Assembly (NCBI RefSeq): GCF_024612015.1
Contig: NZ_CP102512.1
Span: 6,324,001-6,388,000, forward strand
DNA length: 64,000 nucleotides
Reading direction: 5' to 3'
Origin: Streptomyces sp. CA-210063
GTDB taxonomy: Bacteria; Actinomycetota; Actinomycetes; Streptomycetales; Streptomycetaceae
Positions 19,561 to 29,800 of this stretch are shown one piece after another; the stretch's first letter is position 1; each line of letters opens with the position of its first letter. The position numbers and the translations under genes were made by a program. Under the pieces are notes generated by a model. That model made no database searches. It saw only the letters and a program-made list of their open reading frames with translations, and was not told where the DNA came from.

Positions 19561-21054
19561 TCAGTCCTTCAGGACCGGAAACCTCCGCGGCGCCACCACC
19601 AGCAGCACCACCAGCGCCACCGTCGCCGCGCATCCAGCGCCCAGGTACACGGCGTGGACCGCGTCCGCGACGGCGCGGCGGACGGGCTCCGCGGCCGTGC
19701 CGGCGTCGAGGGAGTGGGTGACGGCGTCCAGGTCTCCCGCGCCACCCAGCCGGGACGCCAGCACGCCGTTCGCGACCGCCCCGAACAGCGCCGCGCCCAG
19801 GGTCTGTCCCGTCTGGCGGCAGAAGAGGATCGACGCCGTGGCCGTGCCCCGCTCCTCCCACCGCACGCTCGACTGGACGCCGATGATCAGGGGGAGCTGG
19901 AAGAGGCCCAGCGCGGCGCCCAGGAGGAGCATCAGCAGCGCCGGCTGCCAGGCCTCGCCCGGGTAGGGAAGGAGCGGGAAGGCGAAGAGGAGGGCGGCCG
20001 CCGCCGCGATGCCCAGGACCGCCGTGTTCCGGAAGCCGATGCGGCGGTAGACGTGCTGGCTGAGGGCCGCCGACACCGGCCAGCTCAGTGACCAGACGGA
20101 GACGACGAAACCGGCCGCCACCGGCGCCAGGCCCAGCACCGACTGGGCGTAGGTCGCGAGGAATACCGTCGGTGCCACCATCAGCAGGCCCAGCGCACCC
20201 AGCGCCAGGTTCACCGCCGCGATCGGGCGGCGGCGCCACACCCAGCCGGGGATGATCGGCTCGGCGGCCCGGCGTTCGATCAGGACCAGCAGGGCGATCA
20301 GGGCGACTCCCGTGCCCAGCAGGGTGAGGGAGGGCCACGACAGCCAGTCCCACGCCACCCCGCCCTGCACCAGCGCCGTCAGCAGGGCGCCGCCGCAGGC
20401 GAAGACGGTCAGGGCGCCCGCCCAGTCCACCCGGGGCCGGCCCGTCGACTCCCGCCGTGGCTCGTGCAGATGACGGACCAGCAGCCACAGTGTCGCCGCG
20501 CCGAGCGGCAGGTTGATGAGGAAGATCCAGCGCCAGTCCGCGTAGGTGGCGAGGACTCCGCCCGCTCCCGGGCCCGCCACCGCCGACACCGCCCACACCG
20601 TGGAGAGCTTGGACTGGATCTTGGGGCGTTCCTTCAAGGGGTAGAGGTCGGCCGCCAGCGTCTGCACCGTGCCCTGGAGCGCCCCGCCGCCCAGGCCCTG
20701 GATGACCCGGAAGGCGATCAGGGAGCCCATGTTCCAGGCCAGCGCGCACAGCAGCGAACCCAGCAGGAACAGGGCGGCGCCCACGATGAGGACCGGCTTG
20801 CGGCCGAAGGTGTCGGAGAGCTTGCCGTAGAGGGGGAGGGTGACGGTCACCGCCAGCAGGTAGCCCGAGAAGAGCCAGGAGAAGACGGAGAAGCCGCCCA
20901 GGTCGGCGACGATCTGCGGGACGGCGGTCGAGACGATCGTGGAGTCCACCGCGGCCAGGCCCATGGCCAGCATGAGGGCGGCGGTGACGGTTCTTCGCCG
21001 GCCGGTTCCGGTGTGCTGTGCCGAATCGCGTATCGCGGGTCGCGTGTCGTCCAC
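19561..21054 (-). CDS. MFS multidrug exporter, DHA2 (14-helix) type
   Basis: 497 residues with about 14 membrane helices. Motifs of drug:proton antiporters are seen: AAVDSTIVSTAVPQI at helix 1, GKLSDTFGRKPVLI (motif A) and AVAGPGAGGVLA (motif C). It should export lipophilic compounds across the cytoplasmic membrane. The frame is open to 21111, but the GTG at 21054 is the better start because AAGGGGAAGG lies ahead of it. It is divergent from the ABC pair at 21478; the spacer holds tandem palindromic sites. The substrate is unknown. Confidence 0.9.
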   Translation of the reverse strand: MDDTRPAIRDSAQHTGTGRRRTVTAALMLAMGLAAVDSTIVSTAVPQIVADLGGFSVFSWLFSGYLLAVTVTLPLYGKLSDTFGRKPVLIVGAALFLLGSLLCALAWNMGSLIAFRVIQGLGGGALQGTVQTLAADLYPLKERPKIQSKLSTVWAVSAVAGPGAGGVLATYADWRWIFLINLPLGAATLWLLVRHLHEPRRESTGRPRVDWAGALTVFACGGALLTALVQGGVAWDWLSWPSLTLLGTGVALIALLVLIERRAAEPIIPGWVWRRRPIAAVNLALGALGLLMVAPTVFLATYAQSVLGLAPVAAGFVVSVWSLSWPVSAALSQHVYRRIGFRNTAVLGIAAAAALLFAFPLLPYPGEAWQPALLMLLLGAALGLFQLPLIIGVQSSVRWEERGTATASILFCRQTGQTLGAALFGAVANGVLASRLGGAGDLDAVTHSLDAGTAAEPVRRAVADAVHAVYLGAGCAATVALVVLLVVAPRRFPVLKD

Positions 21055-21284
21055 CGGATGCCTTCCCCTTGCACCTATCTGCCGCCGACCACCATGCCAC
21101 TTGAGCCTCACGCCACGGCAGGGTGCAAGCTGACCGCGCCGGAAGGAGGAGGTGAACCCCGAGGCCGTCTCCTCCCCTTGGCCGACATCCCTTAGGGGTG
21201 TCTCCGTACAAGGGCTCGGGGAGCGGTCGTACCGCCGGAGGACGAGACGGGGCGGCTCCGGTCCTTAACCTGGCTTTACGCCGC

Positions 21285-21324
21285 TGGGGGGCGGTGCACC
21301 GGATGTGGGGGGCGGTGCACCGGA
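21285..21324. promoter_or_regulatory. Tandem GGTGCACC operator-like sites
   Basis: Two copies of TGGGGGGCGGTGCACCGGA at 21285-21303 and 21306-21324, exactly 21 bp apart (two helical turns). Each contains the palindrome GGTGCACC. They sit in the 423-bp divergent spacer between the MFS gene and the ABC transporter and look like a regulator-binding array. Confidence 0.5.
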
Positions 21325-21477
21325 CCGGCGGGGGTGGGGTTTTCCCCCGCAGAAGACTGCGCTGGGCACCAGCGCGCCGGGCCCCCTCGGGGGACCAGAC
21401 TCAGGGGCACATCACCTCGCAGGACTCGGCACCTCACTTCGTACGGCTCATCTGCTGACCGACATAGGAGACATACC

Positions 21478-22266
21478 GTGACATCGGCTGTGACCATCAC
21501 CAGGCACGGGGGTACTGGAGGGACTACGGCCGTTGCCGCGCGGGCGCGGCAGGTCGTGAAGGCGTACGGGTCCGGTGAGACCCGTGTCGTCGCCCTCGAC
21601 CAGGTGGATGTGGACATCGCGCGGGGACAGTTCACCGCGATCATGGGCCCTTCGGGGTCCGGCAAGTCCACCCTCATGCACTGCCTCGCCGGACTCGACA
21701 ATGTGACGTCGGGTCAGATCTATCTCGACGACACCGAGATCACCGGGCTGAAGGACAAGAAGCTCACGCGGCTGCGCCGGGACCGGATCGGGTTCATCTT
21801 CCAGGCGTTCAACCTGCTGCCGACGCTGAACGCGATAGAGAACATCACGCTCCCCATGGACATCGCGGGGCGGAAGCCGGACAGGGAGTGGCTGGGGCGG
21901 GTCGTGGACACCGTCGGGCTGAGCGACCGGCTCAAGCACCGGCCGAACCAGCTCTCCGGCGGCCAGCAGCAGCGCGTCGCCGTGGCCCGGGCACTGGCCG
22001 CGCGGCCGGAGATCATCTTCGGTGACGAGCCGACCGGCAACCTGGACTCGCGGGCCGGCGCCGAGGTGCTCGGCTTCCTGCGCACGTCCGTCGACGAGCT
22101 GGGCCAGACCATCGTGATGGTCACCCACGACCCGGTGGCCGCCTCGTACGCGGACCGTGTGCTGTATCTGGCCGACGGCCGCATCGTCGACGAGATGTAC
22201 AAGCCCACCGCCGAAGCCGTGCTCGACCGCATGAAGGACTTCGACGCCCGGGGGCGTACGTCATGA
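21478..22266 (+). CDS. ABC transporter ATP-binding protein (MacB/LolD type)
   Basis: 262 residues. Walker A GPSGSGKST, signature LSGGQQQR, Walker B IIFGDEPTGNLDSR and the H-loop THD are all intact. The family (MacB/LolD/FtsE-like) works with FtsX-type permeases. GTG 21478 follows AGGAG; the upstream open frame has no site. The stop overlaps the permease ATG by 4 bp (ATGA), so the two form a complex. A closely related pair lies at 54793-58171 in opposite orientation. Confidence 0.93.
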   Translation: MTSAVTITRHGGTGGTTAVAARARQVVKAYGSGETRVVALDQVDVDIARGQFTAIMGPSGSGKSTLMHCLAGLDNVTSGQIYLDDTEITGLKDKKLTRLRRDRIGFIFQAFNLLPTLNAIENITLPMDIAGRKPDREWLGRVVDTVGLSDRLKHRPNQLSGGQQQRVAVARALAARPEIIFGDEPTGNLDSRAGAEVLGFLRTSVDELGQTIVMVTHDPVAASYADRVLYLADGRIVDEMYKPTAEAVLDRMKDFDARGRTS

Positions 22267-24842
22267 GTGTCATGAAGACCTCGATGCGCAACTTCTTCGC
22301 GCACAAGGGGCGGATGGCGCTGTCGGCCATCGCGGTCATGCTGTCGGTCGCGTTCGTGACGGGGACCCTCGTCTTCACCGACACGATGGGCACGACGTTC
22401 GACAAGCTGTTCGCGGCCACCGCCTCCGACGTCACGGTCAGCGCCAAGGGCGCCTCGGACAGCGGTGAGACCCAGTCCGACAACGGCAAGCCGCCGGTCC
22501 TGCCGGCGTCCGTCGTCGACAAGGTGGGCGGCGCGGACGGCGTGAAGTCGGCGGAGGGGACCGTCTTCACGACCTCGGTGACGGTCGTGAACGCCGACAA
22601 GGACAGCCTCTCGCCCACCAGCGGCGCCCCGACCATCGTCGGCAACTGGAACGCCAACGACGCCCGCACCATGAAGATCGCGTCCGGGAACGCCCCGCGC
22701 GGACCGGACCAGATCATGGTCGACGCGGACACCGCCGACAAGCACGGCCTGAAGCTCGGCGACGAGATCGGCGTGATCACGGCCGTCGGCACGCACGAGG
22801 CGAAGGTCTCCGGGATCGCCGACTTCACCGTCACCAACCCCGGCGCCGCGATCTTCTACCTCGACACCGCCACCGCCCAGAAGACCCTCGTCGGCGAGAC
22901 CGACGTGTACACCAACGTCAACATCACCGCCGCCGACGGCTTCACGGACGCGCAGGTGAAGAAGAACGTCGCCGCCGAGCTGGGCGGCGCCTACAAGGTG
23001 CAGACCGCCAAGGAGATCGCGGACGCCAACGCCAAGGACGTCGGCGAGTTCATGGGCGTGATCAAGTACGCCATGCTCGGCTTCGCCGGGATCGCCTTCC
23101 TCGTCGGCATCTTCCTGATCATCAACACCTTCTCGATGCTGGTCGCCCAGCGGACCCGCGAGATCGGCCTGATGCGGGCCATCGGCTCCAGCCGCGGCCA
23201 GGTCAACCGGTCGGTCCTCGTCGAGGCGCTGCTCCTCGGTGTCCTCGGCTCGGTCCTCGGCGTCGCCGGCGGCGTCGGCCTCGCCATCGGCCTGATGAAG
23301 CTGATGAGCGCCACCGGCATGAACCTGTCCACCGACGACCTCACCATCGCCTGGACCACCCCGGCGGTCGGCCTGCTCCTCGGCATCGTCGTCACCGTCC
23401 TCGCCGCGTACGTGCCCGCCCGGCGCGCCGGCAAGGTCTCCCCGATGGCCGCCCTGCGCGACGCCGGCGCTCCGCTGGACACCAGGGCCGGAGTGGTACG
23501 GGCCGTGATCGGCCTGCTCCTGACCGGCGCCGGCGGCTACTGCCTGTACCTGGTGTCCGCCGCCGACAAGGCGAGCGAGGGCTCGTTGTGGCTGGGCGGT
23601 GGGGTCGTCCTGACCCTCATCGGCTTCGTCGTCATCGGCCCGCTGCTCGCCGGCGCCGTGGTGCGGGTGCTGGGCACGGTCGTCCTGCGGGCCTTCGGAC
23701 CCGTAGGCCGCATGGCCGAGCGCAACGCGCTGCGCAACCCCCGCCGTACGGGGGCCACGGGCGCCGCCCTGATGATCGGCCTCGCCCTGGTCGCCTGTCT
23801 GTCGGTCGTCGGCTCCTCGATGGTCGCCTCGGCCACCGATCAGCTCGACAAGACGGTCGGCACGGACTTCATCATCCAGTCCGACGCCGGCCAGCTGATC
23901 ACTCCGCAGGCCGTCAAGGCCGCGAAGTCCGCCGAGGACATCAAGAACGTCACCCAGTACAAGTGGACGCAGGCCGACTTCACCACCCCCGACGGCAAGA
24001 CGCTCAAGGAGGCGGCGATCACCGCCGCCGACCCGAGCTACGCCACCGACCTCGCCACCGAGGTCGTCGCGGGCAAGCTGCCGGACGCCTACAAGCCCGA
24101 CTCGATGTCCGTCCACGAGACGTTCGCCGAGGACCACGGCATCGAACTCGGCTCCAAGATCGCCGTCGACTTCAAGGACGGGTCCACGGCCCAGCTGACC
24201 GTCCGCGCGATCACCAGCAGCGATGTCGTCATCGACGCCGGCGCCATGTACACCTCCATCGACACGATGGCCAAGTACGTCCCCGCCGACAAGATGCCCC
24301 TGGACGAGATGCTCTTCGCCTCGGCGAAGGACGGCCAGGAGGCGGCCGCGTACAAGTCCCTCAAGGACGCGCTGCACGACTATCCGCAGTACGTGGTCCG
24401 CGACCAGACCGACTACAAGGAAGCGCTCAAGGGCCAGATCGACCAGCTCCTCAACATGATCTACGGCCTGCTCGCCCTCGCGATCATCGTCGCGATCCTG
24501 GGCGTCGTGAACACCCTGGCCCTGTCGGTCGTCGAGCGGACCAGGGAGATCGGCCTGATGCGGGCCATCGGCCTCTCACGCCGCCAGCTGCGCCGCATGA
24601 TCCGCCTGGAGTCGGTCGTCATCGCCCTCTTCGGCGCGCTGCTCGGCCTGGGCCTGGGGATGGGCTGGGGCGCCACCGCCCAGCAACTCCTCGCCCTGGA
24701 GGGCCTGAACGTCCTCGACATCCCCTGGCCGACGATCATCGGCGTCTTCATCGGCTCGGCCTTCGTGGGCCTGTTCGCGGCGCTGGTGCCGGCGTTCCGG
24801 GCGGGCCGCATGAACGTACTGAACGCGATCGCGACCGAGTAG
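22263..24842 (+). CDS. FtsX-type ABC transporter permease
   Basis: 859 residues. It has an N-terminal helix, a large extracytoplasmic MacB-PCD-like domain, a three-helix FtsX core (about 260-400), a second extracytoplasmic domain and a second FtsX core at the C-terminus (RTREIGLMRAIG occurs in both halves). The duplicated FtsX arrangement is common in actinobacteria. The partner ATPase is encoded immediately upstream with a 4-bp overlap. Cargo is unknown; by family it would be extraction of lipids/lipoproteins, peptide efflux or mechanotransmission rather than import. Confidence 0.9.
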   Translation: MSVMKTSMRNFFAHKGRMALSAIAVMLSVAFVTGTLVFTDTMGTTFDKLFAATASDVTVSAKGASDSGETQSDNGKPPVLPASVVDKVGGADGVKSAEGTVFTTSVTVVNADKDSLSPTSGAPTIVGNWNANDARTMKIASGNAPRGPDQIMVDADTADKHGLKLGDEIGVITAVGTHEAKVSGIADFTVTNPGAAIFYLDTATAQKTLVGETDVYTNVNITAADGFTDAQVKKNVAAELGGAYKVQTAKEIADANAKDVGEFMGVIKYAMLGFAGIAFLVGIFLIINTFSMLVAQRTREIGLMRAIGSSRGQVNRSVLVEALLLGVLGSVLGVAGGVGLAIGLMKLMSATGMNLSTDDLTIAWTTPAVGLLLGIVVTVLAAYVPARRAGKVSPMAALRDAGAPLDTRAGVVRAVIGLLLTGAGGYCLYLVSAADKASEGSLWLGGGVVLTLIGFVVIGPLLAGAVVRVLGTVVLRAFGPVGRMAERNALRNPRRTGATGAALMIGLALVACLSVVGSSMVASATDQLDKTVGTDFIIQSDAGQLITPQAVKAAKSAEDIKNVTQYKWTQADFTTPDGKTLKEAAITAADPSYATDLATEVVAGKLPDAYKPDSMSVHETFAEDHGIELGSKIAVDFKDGSTAQLTVRAITSSDVVIDAGAMYTSIDTMAKYVPADKMPLDEMLFASAKDGQEAAAYKSLKDALHDYPQYVVRDQTDYKEALKGQIDQLLNMIYGLLALAIIVAILGVVNTLALSVVERTREIGLMRAIGLSRRQLRRMIRLESVVIALFGALLGLGLGMGWGATAQQLLALEGLNVLDIPWPTIIGVFIGSAFVGLFAALVPAFRAGRMNVLNAIATE

Positions 24843-24898
24843 CCACCGAGCACGGGGGACACGGGGGACACGGGGGAACCGGGGGAACCGGGGGAGAG

Positions 24899-24934
24899 CC
24901 CGGCGCCGGGAAGCGGATGCTTCCGGGCGCCGGG
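24899..24934. terminator. Bidirectional terminator between ABC permease and DUF2079 genes
   Basis: 16-nt arms (24899-24914 and 24919-24934) pair with a single mismatch around the loop GGAT, between convergent genes. Just upstream is a short run of CGGGGGA(C/A)A-type repeats. Confidence 0.75.
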
Positions 24935-24990
24935 TTCCACCGTTGTCCGGGTGCCTGAGAGGAGGCGTCCGGGTGCCTGAGGGGAGGCGC

Positions 24991-26424
24991 CTATCGGGAC
25001 GTGCGTTTCAGCAGCACGTACCCCTGGATGACGCCCCGCAGCTCGTACCGGTCGCGCGGATGCAGCTGACGGGCGTACCCGGGGACGTCCTTCACCCAGC
25101 GCGAGGCGTTGTTGAAGACGATGTAGTCGGGGGCGAGGCCCTTGGCCCGGCCGATCCAGAAGACGCGGCAGCGGGAGGTCAGCCGGCTGATGGGGCCGAC
25201 GTTGGACTCGACGGTGGCCCCGTCCGGGATGGTGTCCAGCAGCTTTTCCACCGCCCGGACATCGGCCGGGACCCGATAGGCGTCGGCCTCGGTCAGGGCG
25301 CCCACCGGCAGCACGGTCGTCAGCGCGAGCGCCGCAGCGACGACGGCGGTGGGCAGATGGACGGCGTACGAACGCAGCCACGGGCGGGAGCTGTGGCGGG
25401 CGGTGGTGAGCGCGTCGACGAGGGCGAGGGTGACGATCGGCATCAGTACGGCGCTGTAGTGCCAGTCCGTGCCCCAGTAGTGGTGGTCGGAGGAGACGAA
25501 CCGCCAGCCCAGGGTGGGGAGGACGGCGAGGAGGATCGGGGAGCGCAGGGCGAGCAGTCCGCTGGTCGGGATCAGCAGCCAGAGAACGGTGCGGATCTTG
25601 ATGTCCGCGCCGGTGAGGGGCCCGGCGTCGCCGACCTTGGACAGGTAGTCGGAGACGCCCGCGGTGTTGAAGGCCGGGATGATCATGGTGAAGGTGAGCA
25701 GCGTGGCGACCGCCCCGAACGACGCGACCGCGACGGCGTACGGCACCACCCGGGGCGAACCGTGCCGCCGGGCCCGTAGCGCGACGACCACCGCGATGAC
25801 CGCCAGCGTCAGCCCCTGGTCCTCCTTGACCAGCACCAACGGCAGCGCCCAGAGCAGCGCCGCGCGCCACCGGTGCCGGAGCAGCGCCTCCAGGGAGAAG
25901 GCGATCAGCACAACCGCGAAACAGATCTCGTGGAAGTCGAAGTCCACGGCCTTCTGCAGCCCCCACGACAGCCCGTACGCCACCCCCAGCGCGAGCCCCC
26001 GCGCCCGCCCCAGCAGCCGCGTGGCCGCCCGCGTCACCGGTATCGCCGACAGCGCGAACAGCGCGGCCTGCGCGACGAGCAGCGTCACGGGTGAGGGGAA
26101 GACCCGGTAGAACGGCGCGAGCAGGACGGTGACCGGACTGAAGTGATCCCCGAGAACGTTGTACCCCGGCCCCTTCAGATCGACGATCGGCGCCTGGAAG
26201 TGCGCGTACGCCCGCACCGCCTGCTCGAAGATCCCCAGATCCCACGACCGGTTCCCCATCCGCCGGTACCGCCCGACGGAAACCGCCGTGTACGCCACGA
26301 ACAACACGACCGCCAGCACGTACGGCTCCCGCCGCTGGAGCGAGAAGCGCCGGTCACGGGGCGGGGGCGAGACCGTGACCGGCCCGGGTATGAGCGCCAA
26401 GGGTGTCGGGGCGGTCGGGGCCAT
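24991..26424 (-). CDS. DUF2079 polytopic membrane protein
   Basis: 477 residues with about 10-12 membrane helices. Conserved DUF2079 stretches are seen: NRSWDLGIFEQAVRAYAHFQ, a DHFSP motif soon after, and VKEDQGL. The C-terminal soluble part contains IPDGATVESN and IVFNNASRWVKD. The family is related to polyprenol-linked glycosyltransferase-type membrane proteins, but no activity is established. ATG 26424 is the natural start although the ribosome binding site is weak. It converges with the ABC permease and is divergent from mfd. Confidence 0.85.
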   Translation of the reverse strand: MAPTAPTPLALIPGPVTVSPPPRDRRFSLQRREPYVLAVVLFVAYTAVSVGRYRRMGNRSWDLGIFEQAVRAYAHFQAPIVDLKGPGYNVLGDHFSPVTVLLAPFYRVFPSPVTLLVAQAALFALSAIPVTRAATRLLGRARGLALGVAYGLSWGLQKAVDFDFHEICFAVVLIAFSLEALLRHRWRAALLWALPLVLVKEDQGLTLAVIAVVVALRARRHGSPRVVPYAVAVASFGAVATLLTFTMIIPAFNTAGVSDYLSKVGDAGPLTGADIKIRTVLWLLIPTSGLLALRSPILLAVLPTLGWRFVSSDHHYWGTDWHYSAVLMPIVTLALVDALTTARHSSRPWLRSYAVHLPTAVVAAALALTTVLPVGALTEADAYRVPADVRAVEKLLDTIPDGATVESNVGPISRLTSRCRVFWIGRAKGLAPDYIVFNNASRWVKDVPGYARQLHPRDRYELRGVIQGYVLLKRTSR

Positions 26425-26841
26425 GGATGCTCACGTTCGGTATGGGACAGGGGCGACGGCTGCCCTAAAGGTTAGGCGCGCCGTGGTGTGAAGGGGCGAA
26501 GCCCCTTCCTCGAGGGGCGCGGGGAACTGCGCGATCAACCACGACGCTCCGTCACGCACTCACTCACCGCGGCCACCCCTCATCCCCCGGCGGGGGCCTG
26601 GGGGCGGCAGCCCCCAGAAAAGGGGGGTCCCAGAAAGGGGGGTCGAAGGGGCACAGCCCCTGGTGATGGGACGGGTAGGGGCGGCGGGGGCGAGACCCCC
26701 ACGGTTGTCCACAGCCCCCACACCACCCACACCGCTCGTCGTACCCTGGACACCCCCGGCCCGTCACACGAGTCCGGGTGTTCGTGTTGCCCCACCCCCT
26801 TGTCCCACCCCCCTTGCCCACCCGGACGGGAACCGCCCTTC
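26425..26841. other. Intergenic region before mfd: half palindrome, C/G-rich runs, one DnaA-box-like site
   Basis: 417 bp. At 26513-26535 is a single half-copy of the dispersed palindrome core (AGGGGCGCGGGGAACTGCGC). From 26580 to 26700 there are dense G/C homopolymer runs forming several small hairpins. TTGTCCACA at 26705-26713 equals the Streptomyces DnaA-box consensus. No small gene is evident. The mfd promoter must lie here or just beyond, but I cannot place it. Confidence 0.5.
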
Positions 26842-29800
26842 ATGAGCCTCCACGGTCTGCTAGACGCCGTAGTCAAGGACGCCCCCCTCGCGGAAGCGAT
26901 CAGGGCGGCAGCCGACGGCCACCGCACCCACGTCGACCTGGTGGGCCCCCCGGCGGCCCGCCCCTTCGCGGTGGCCGCCCTCGCCCGCGACGCCGGCCGC
27001 CCCGTACTCGCCGTGACGGCGACGGGCCGCGAGGCCGAGGACCTGGCGGCGGCCCTGCGCTCGCTGCTGCCGCCGGACGGCGTCGTGGAGTACCCGGCCT
27101 GGGAGACGCTCCCGCACGAGCGCCTCAGCCCGCGCAGCGACACCGTCGGCCGCCGCCTCGCGGTCCTGCGCCGCCTGACCCACCCGAGCCCCGACGACCC
27201 GGAGACCGGCCCGGTCTCGGTGGTCGTCGCCCCCGTCCGCTCGGTCCTCCAGCCCCAGGTCAAGGGCCTCGGCGACCTGGAACCCGTCGCCCTGCGCACG
27301 GGACAGACGGCCGACCTCAACCGTACGATCGAAGCCCTGGCGGCAGCGGCGTACTCCCGGGTCGAACTCGTCGAGAAGCGCGGCGAGTTCGCCGTACGCG
27401 GCGGCATCCTGGACGTCTTCCCGCCGACCGAGGAGCACCCCCTCCGGGTGGAGTTCTGGGGCGACGACGTCGAGGAGATCCGGTACTTCAAGGTCGCCGA
27501 CCAGCGCTCCCTCGAAGTCGCCGAGCACGGCCTGTGGGCCCCGCCCTGCCGTGAGCTGTTGTTGACGGACGAGGTCCGCGACCGCGCGCGTGCCCTCGCC
27601 GAACGCCACCCCGAACTGGGCGAACTCCTCAACAGGATCGCCGAGGGCATCGCCGTGGAAGGCATGGAATCCCTCGCTCCGGTCCTCGTCGACGACATGG
27701 AACTGCTGGTCGACGTCCTGCCGAAGGGCGCGATGGCGATCGTGTGCGACCCGGAGCGGGTGCGCACGCGGGCGGCGGACCTGGTGGCCACCTCGCAGGA
27801 GTTCCTCCAGGCCTCCTGGGCGGCCACCGCCGGTGGCGGCGAGGCGCCCATCGACGTCGACGCGGCCTCCCTCTGGTCCATCGCGGACGTCCGTGACCGG
27901 GCCCGCGAGCTGGACATGATGTGGTGGTCGGTGTCGCCGTTCGCCGCCGATGAAGAACTGGACGCGGACACCCTCAAGCTCGGCATGCACGCGCCGGAGA
28001 CCTACCGCGGCGACACGGCCAAGGCGCTGGCCGACACCAAGGGCTGGCTCGCCGACGGCTGGCGCACGGTGTTCGTGACCGAGGGCCACGGCCCCGCCGC
28101 CCGCACGGTCGAGGTGCTCGGCAGCGAGGGCATCGCGGCCCGACTGGAGGCCGAGCTGGGGCAGATCTCCCCGTCGGTCGTGCATGTGGCGTGCGGCTCG
28201 ATCGACTACGGCTTCATCGACCCCGCCCTGAAGCTGGCGGTCCTCACCGAGACCGACCTCACCGGCCAGAAGGCGGCCGGCAAGGACGGCGCCCGGATGC
28301 CCGCCCGCCGCCGCAAGACCATCGACCCGCTCACCCTCGAACCGGGCGACTACATCGTCCACGAGCAGCATGGCGTCGGCCGCTACATCGAGATGGTCCA
28401 GCGGACCGTGCAGGGCGCGACCCGCGAGTACCTCGTCGTCGAGTACGCCCCCGCCAAGCGCGGCCAGCCCGGCGACCGCCTCTACATCCCGACGGACCAG
28501 CTGGAACAGATCACGAAGTACGTCGGCGGCGAGGCCCCGACCCTGCACCGCCTGGGCGGCGCCGACTGGACGAAGACCAAGGCCCGCGCGAAGAAGGCGG
28601 TCAAGGAGATCGCCGCCGACCTGATCAAGCTCTACAGCGCGCGGATGGCGGCGCCCGGGCACGCGTTCGGCTCGGACACCCCCTGGCAGCGCGAGCTGGA
28701 GGACGCCTTCCCGTACGTGGAGACCCCCGACCAGCTGACGACGATCGCCGAGGTCAAGGAGGACATGGAGAAGACGGTCCCCATGGACCGTCTGATCTGC
28801 GGCGACGTCGGCTACGGCAAGACGGAGATCGCGGTCCGGGCCGCCTTCAAGGCCGTCCAGGACGGCAAGCAGGTGGCCGTCCTGGTGCCCACGACCCTGC
28901 TGGTGCAGCAGCACTTCGGCACGTTCAGCGAGCGGTACTCGCAGTTCCCGGTGAACGTCCGGGCCCTGTCCCGCTTCCAGACGGACACCGAGGCCAAGGG
29001 CACGCTGGAGGGCCTGCGCGAGGGCGCGGTCGACATCGTCATCGGCACGCACCGCCTCTTCTCCTCCGAGACCAAGTTCAAGGACCTCGGCCTCGTCATC
29101 GTCGACGAGGAGCAGCGCTTCGGCGTCGAGCACAAGGAGCAGCTGAAGAAGCTCCGCGCGAACGTCGACGTGCTGACGATGTCCGCGACGCCGATCCCGA
29201 GGACGCTGGAGATGGCGGTCACGGGCATCCGGGAGATGTCGACGATCACCACCCCGCCGGAGGAGCGCCACCCGGTCCTGACCTTCGTCGGCCCGTACGA
29301 GGAGAAGCAGATCGGCGCGGCCATCCGCCGTGAACTGCTGCGCGAGGGCCAGGTCTTCTACATCCACAACCGGGTGGAATCCATCGACAGAGCGGCTGCC
29401 CGGCTGCGCGAGATCGTCCCCGAGGCGCGCATCGCCACGGCCCACGGCCAGATGTCGGAACAGGCCCTGGAACAGGTCGTCGTCGACTTCTGGGAGAAGA
29501 AGTTCGACGTCCTGGTCTCGACGACGATCGTGGAATCGGGCATCGACATCTCGAACGCGAACACGCTGATCGTGGAGCGGGGAGACACCTTCGGCCTGTC
29601 GCAGCTGCACCAGCTGAGGGGACGGGTGGGCCGAGGCCGGGAACGCGGTTACGCGTACTTCCTCTACCCGCCCGAGAAGCCCCTGACGGAGACGGCCCAC
29701 GAGCGTCTGGCCACCATCGCCCAGCACACGGAGATGGGCGCGGGCATGTACGTGGCGATGAAGGACCTGGAGATCCGGGGCGCGGGCAATCTGCTGGGCG

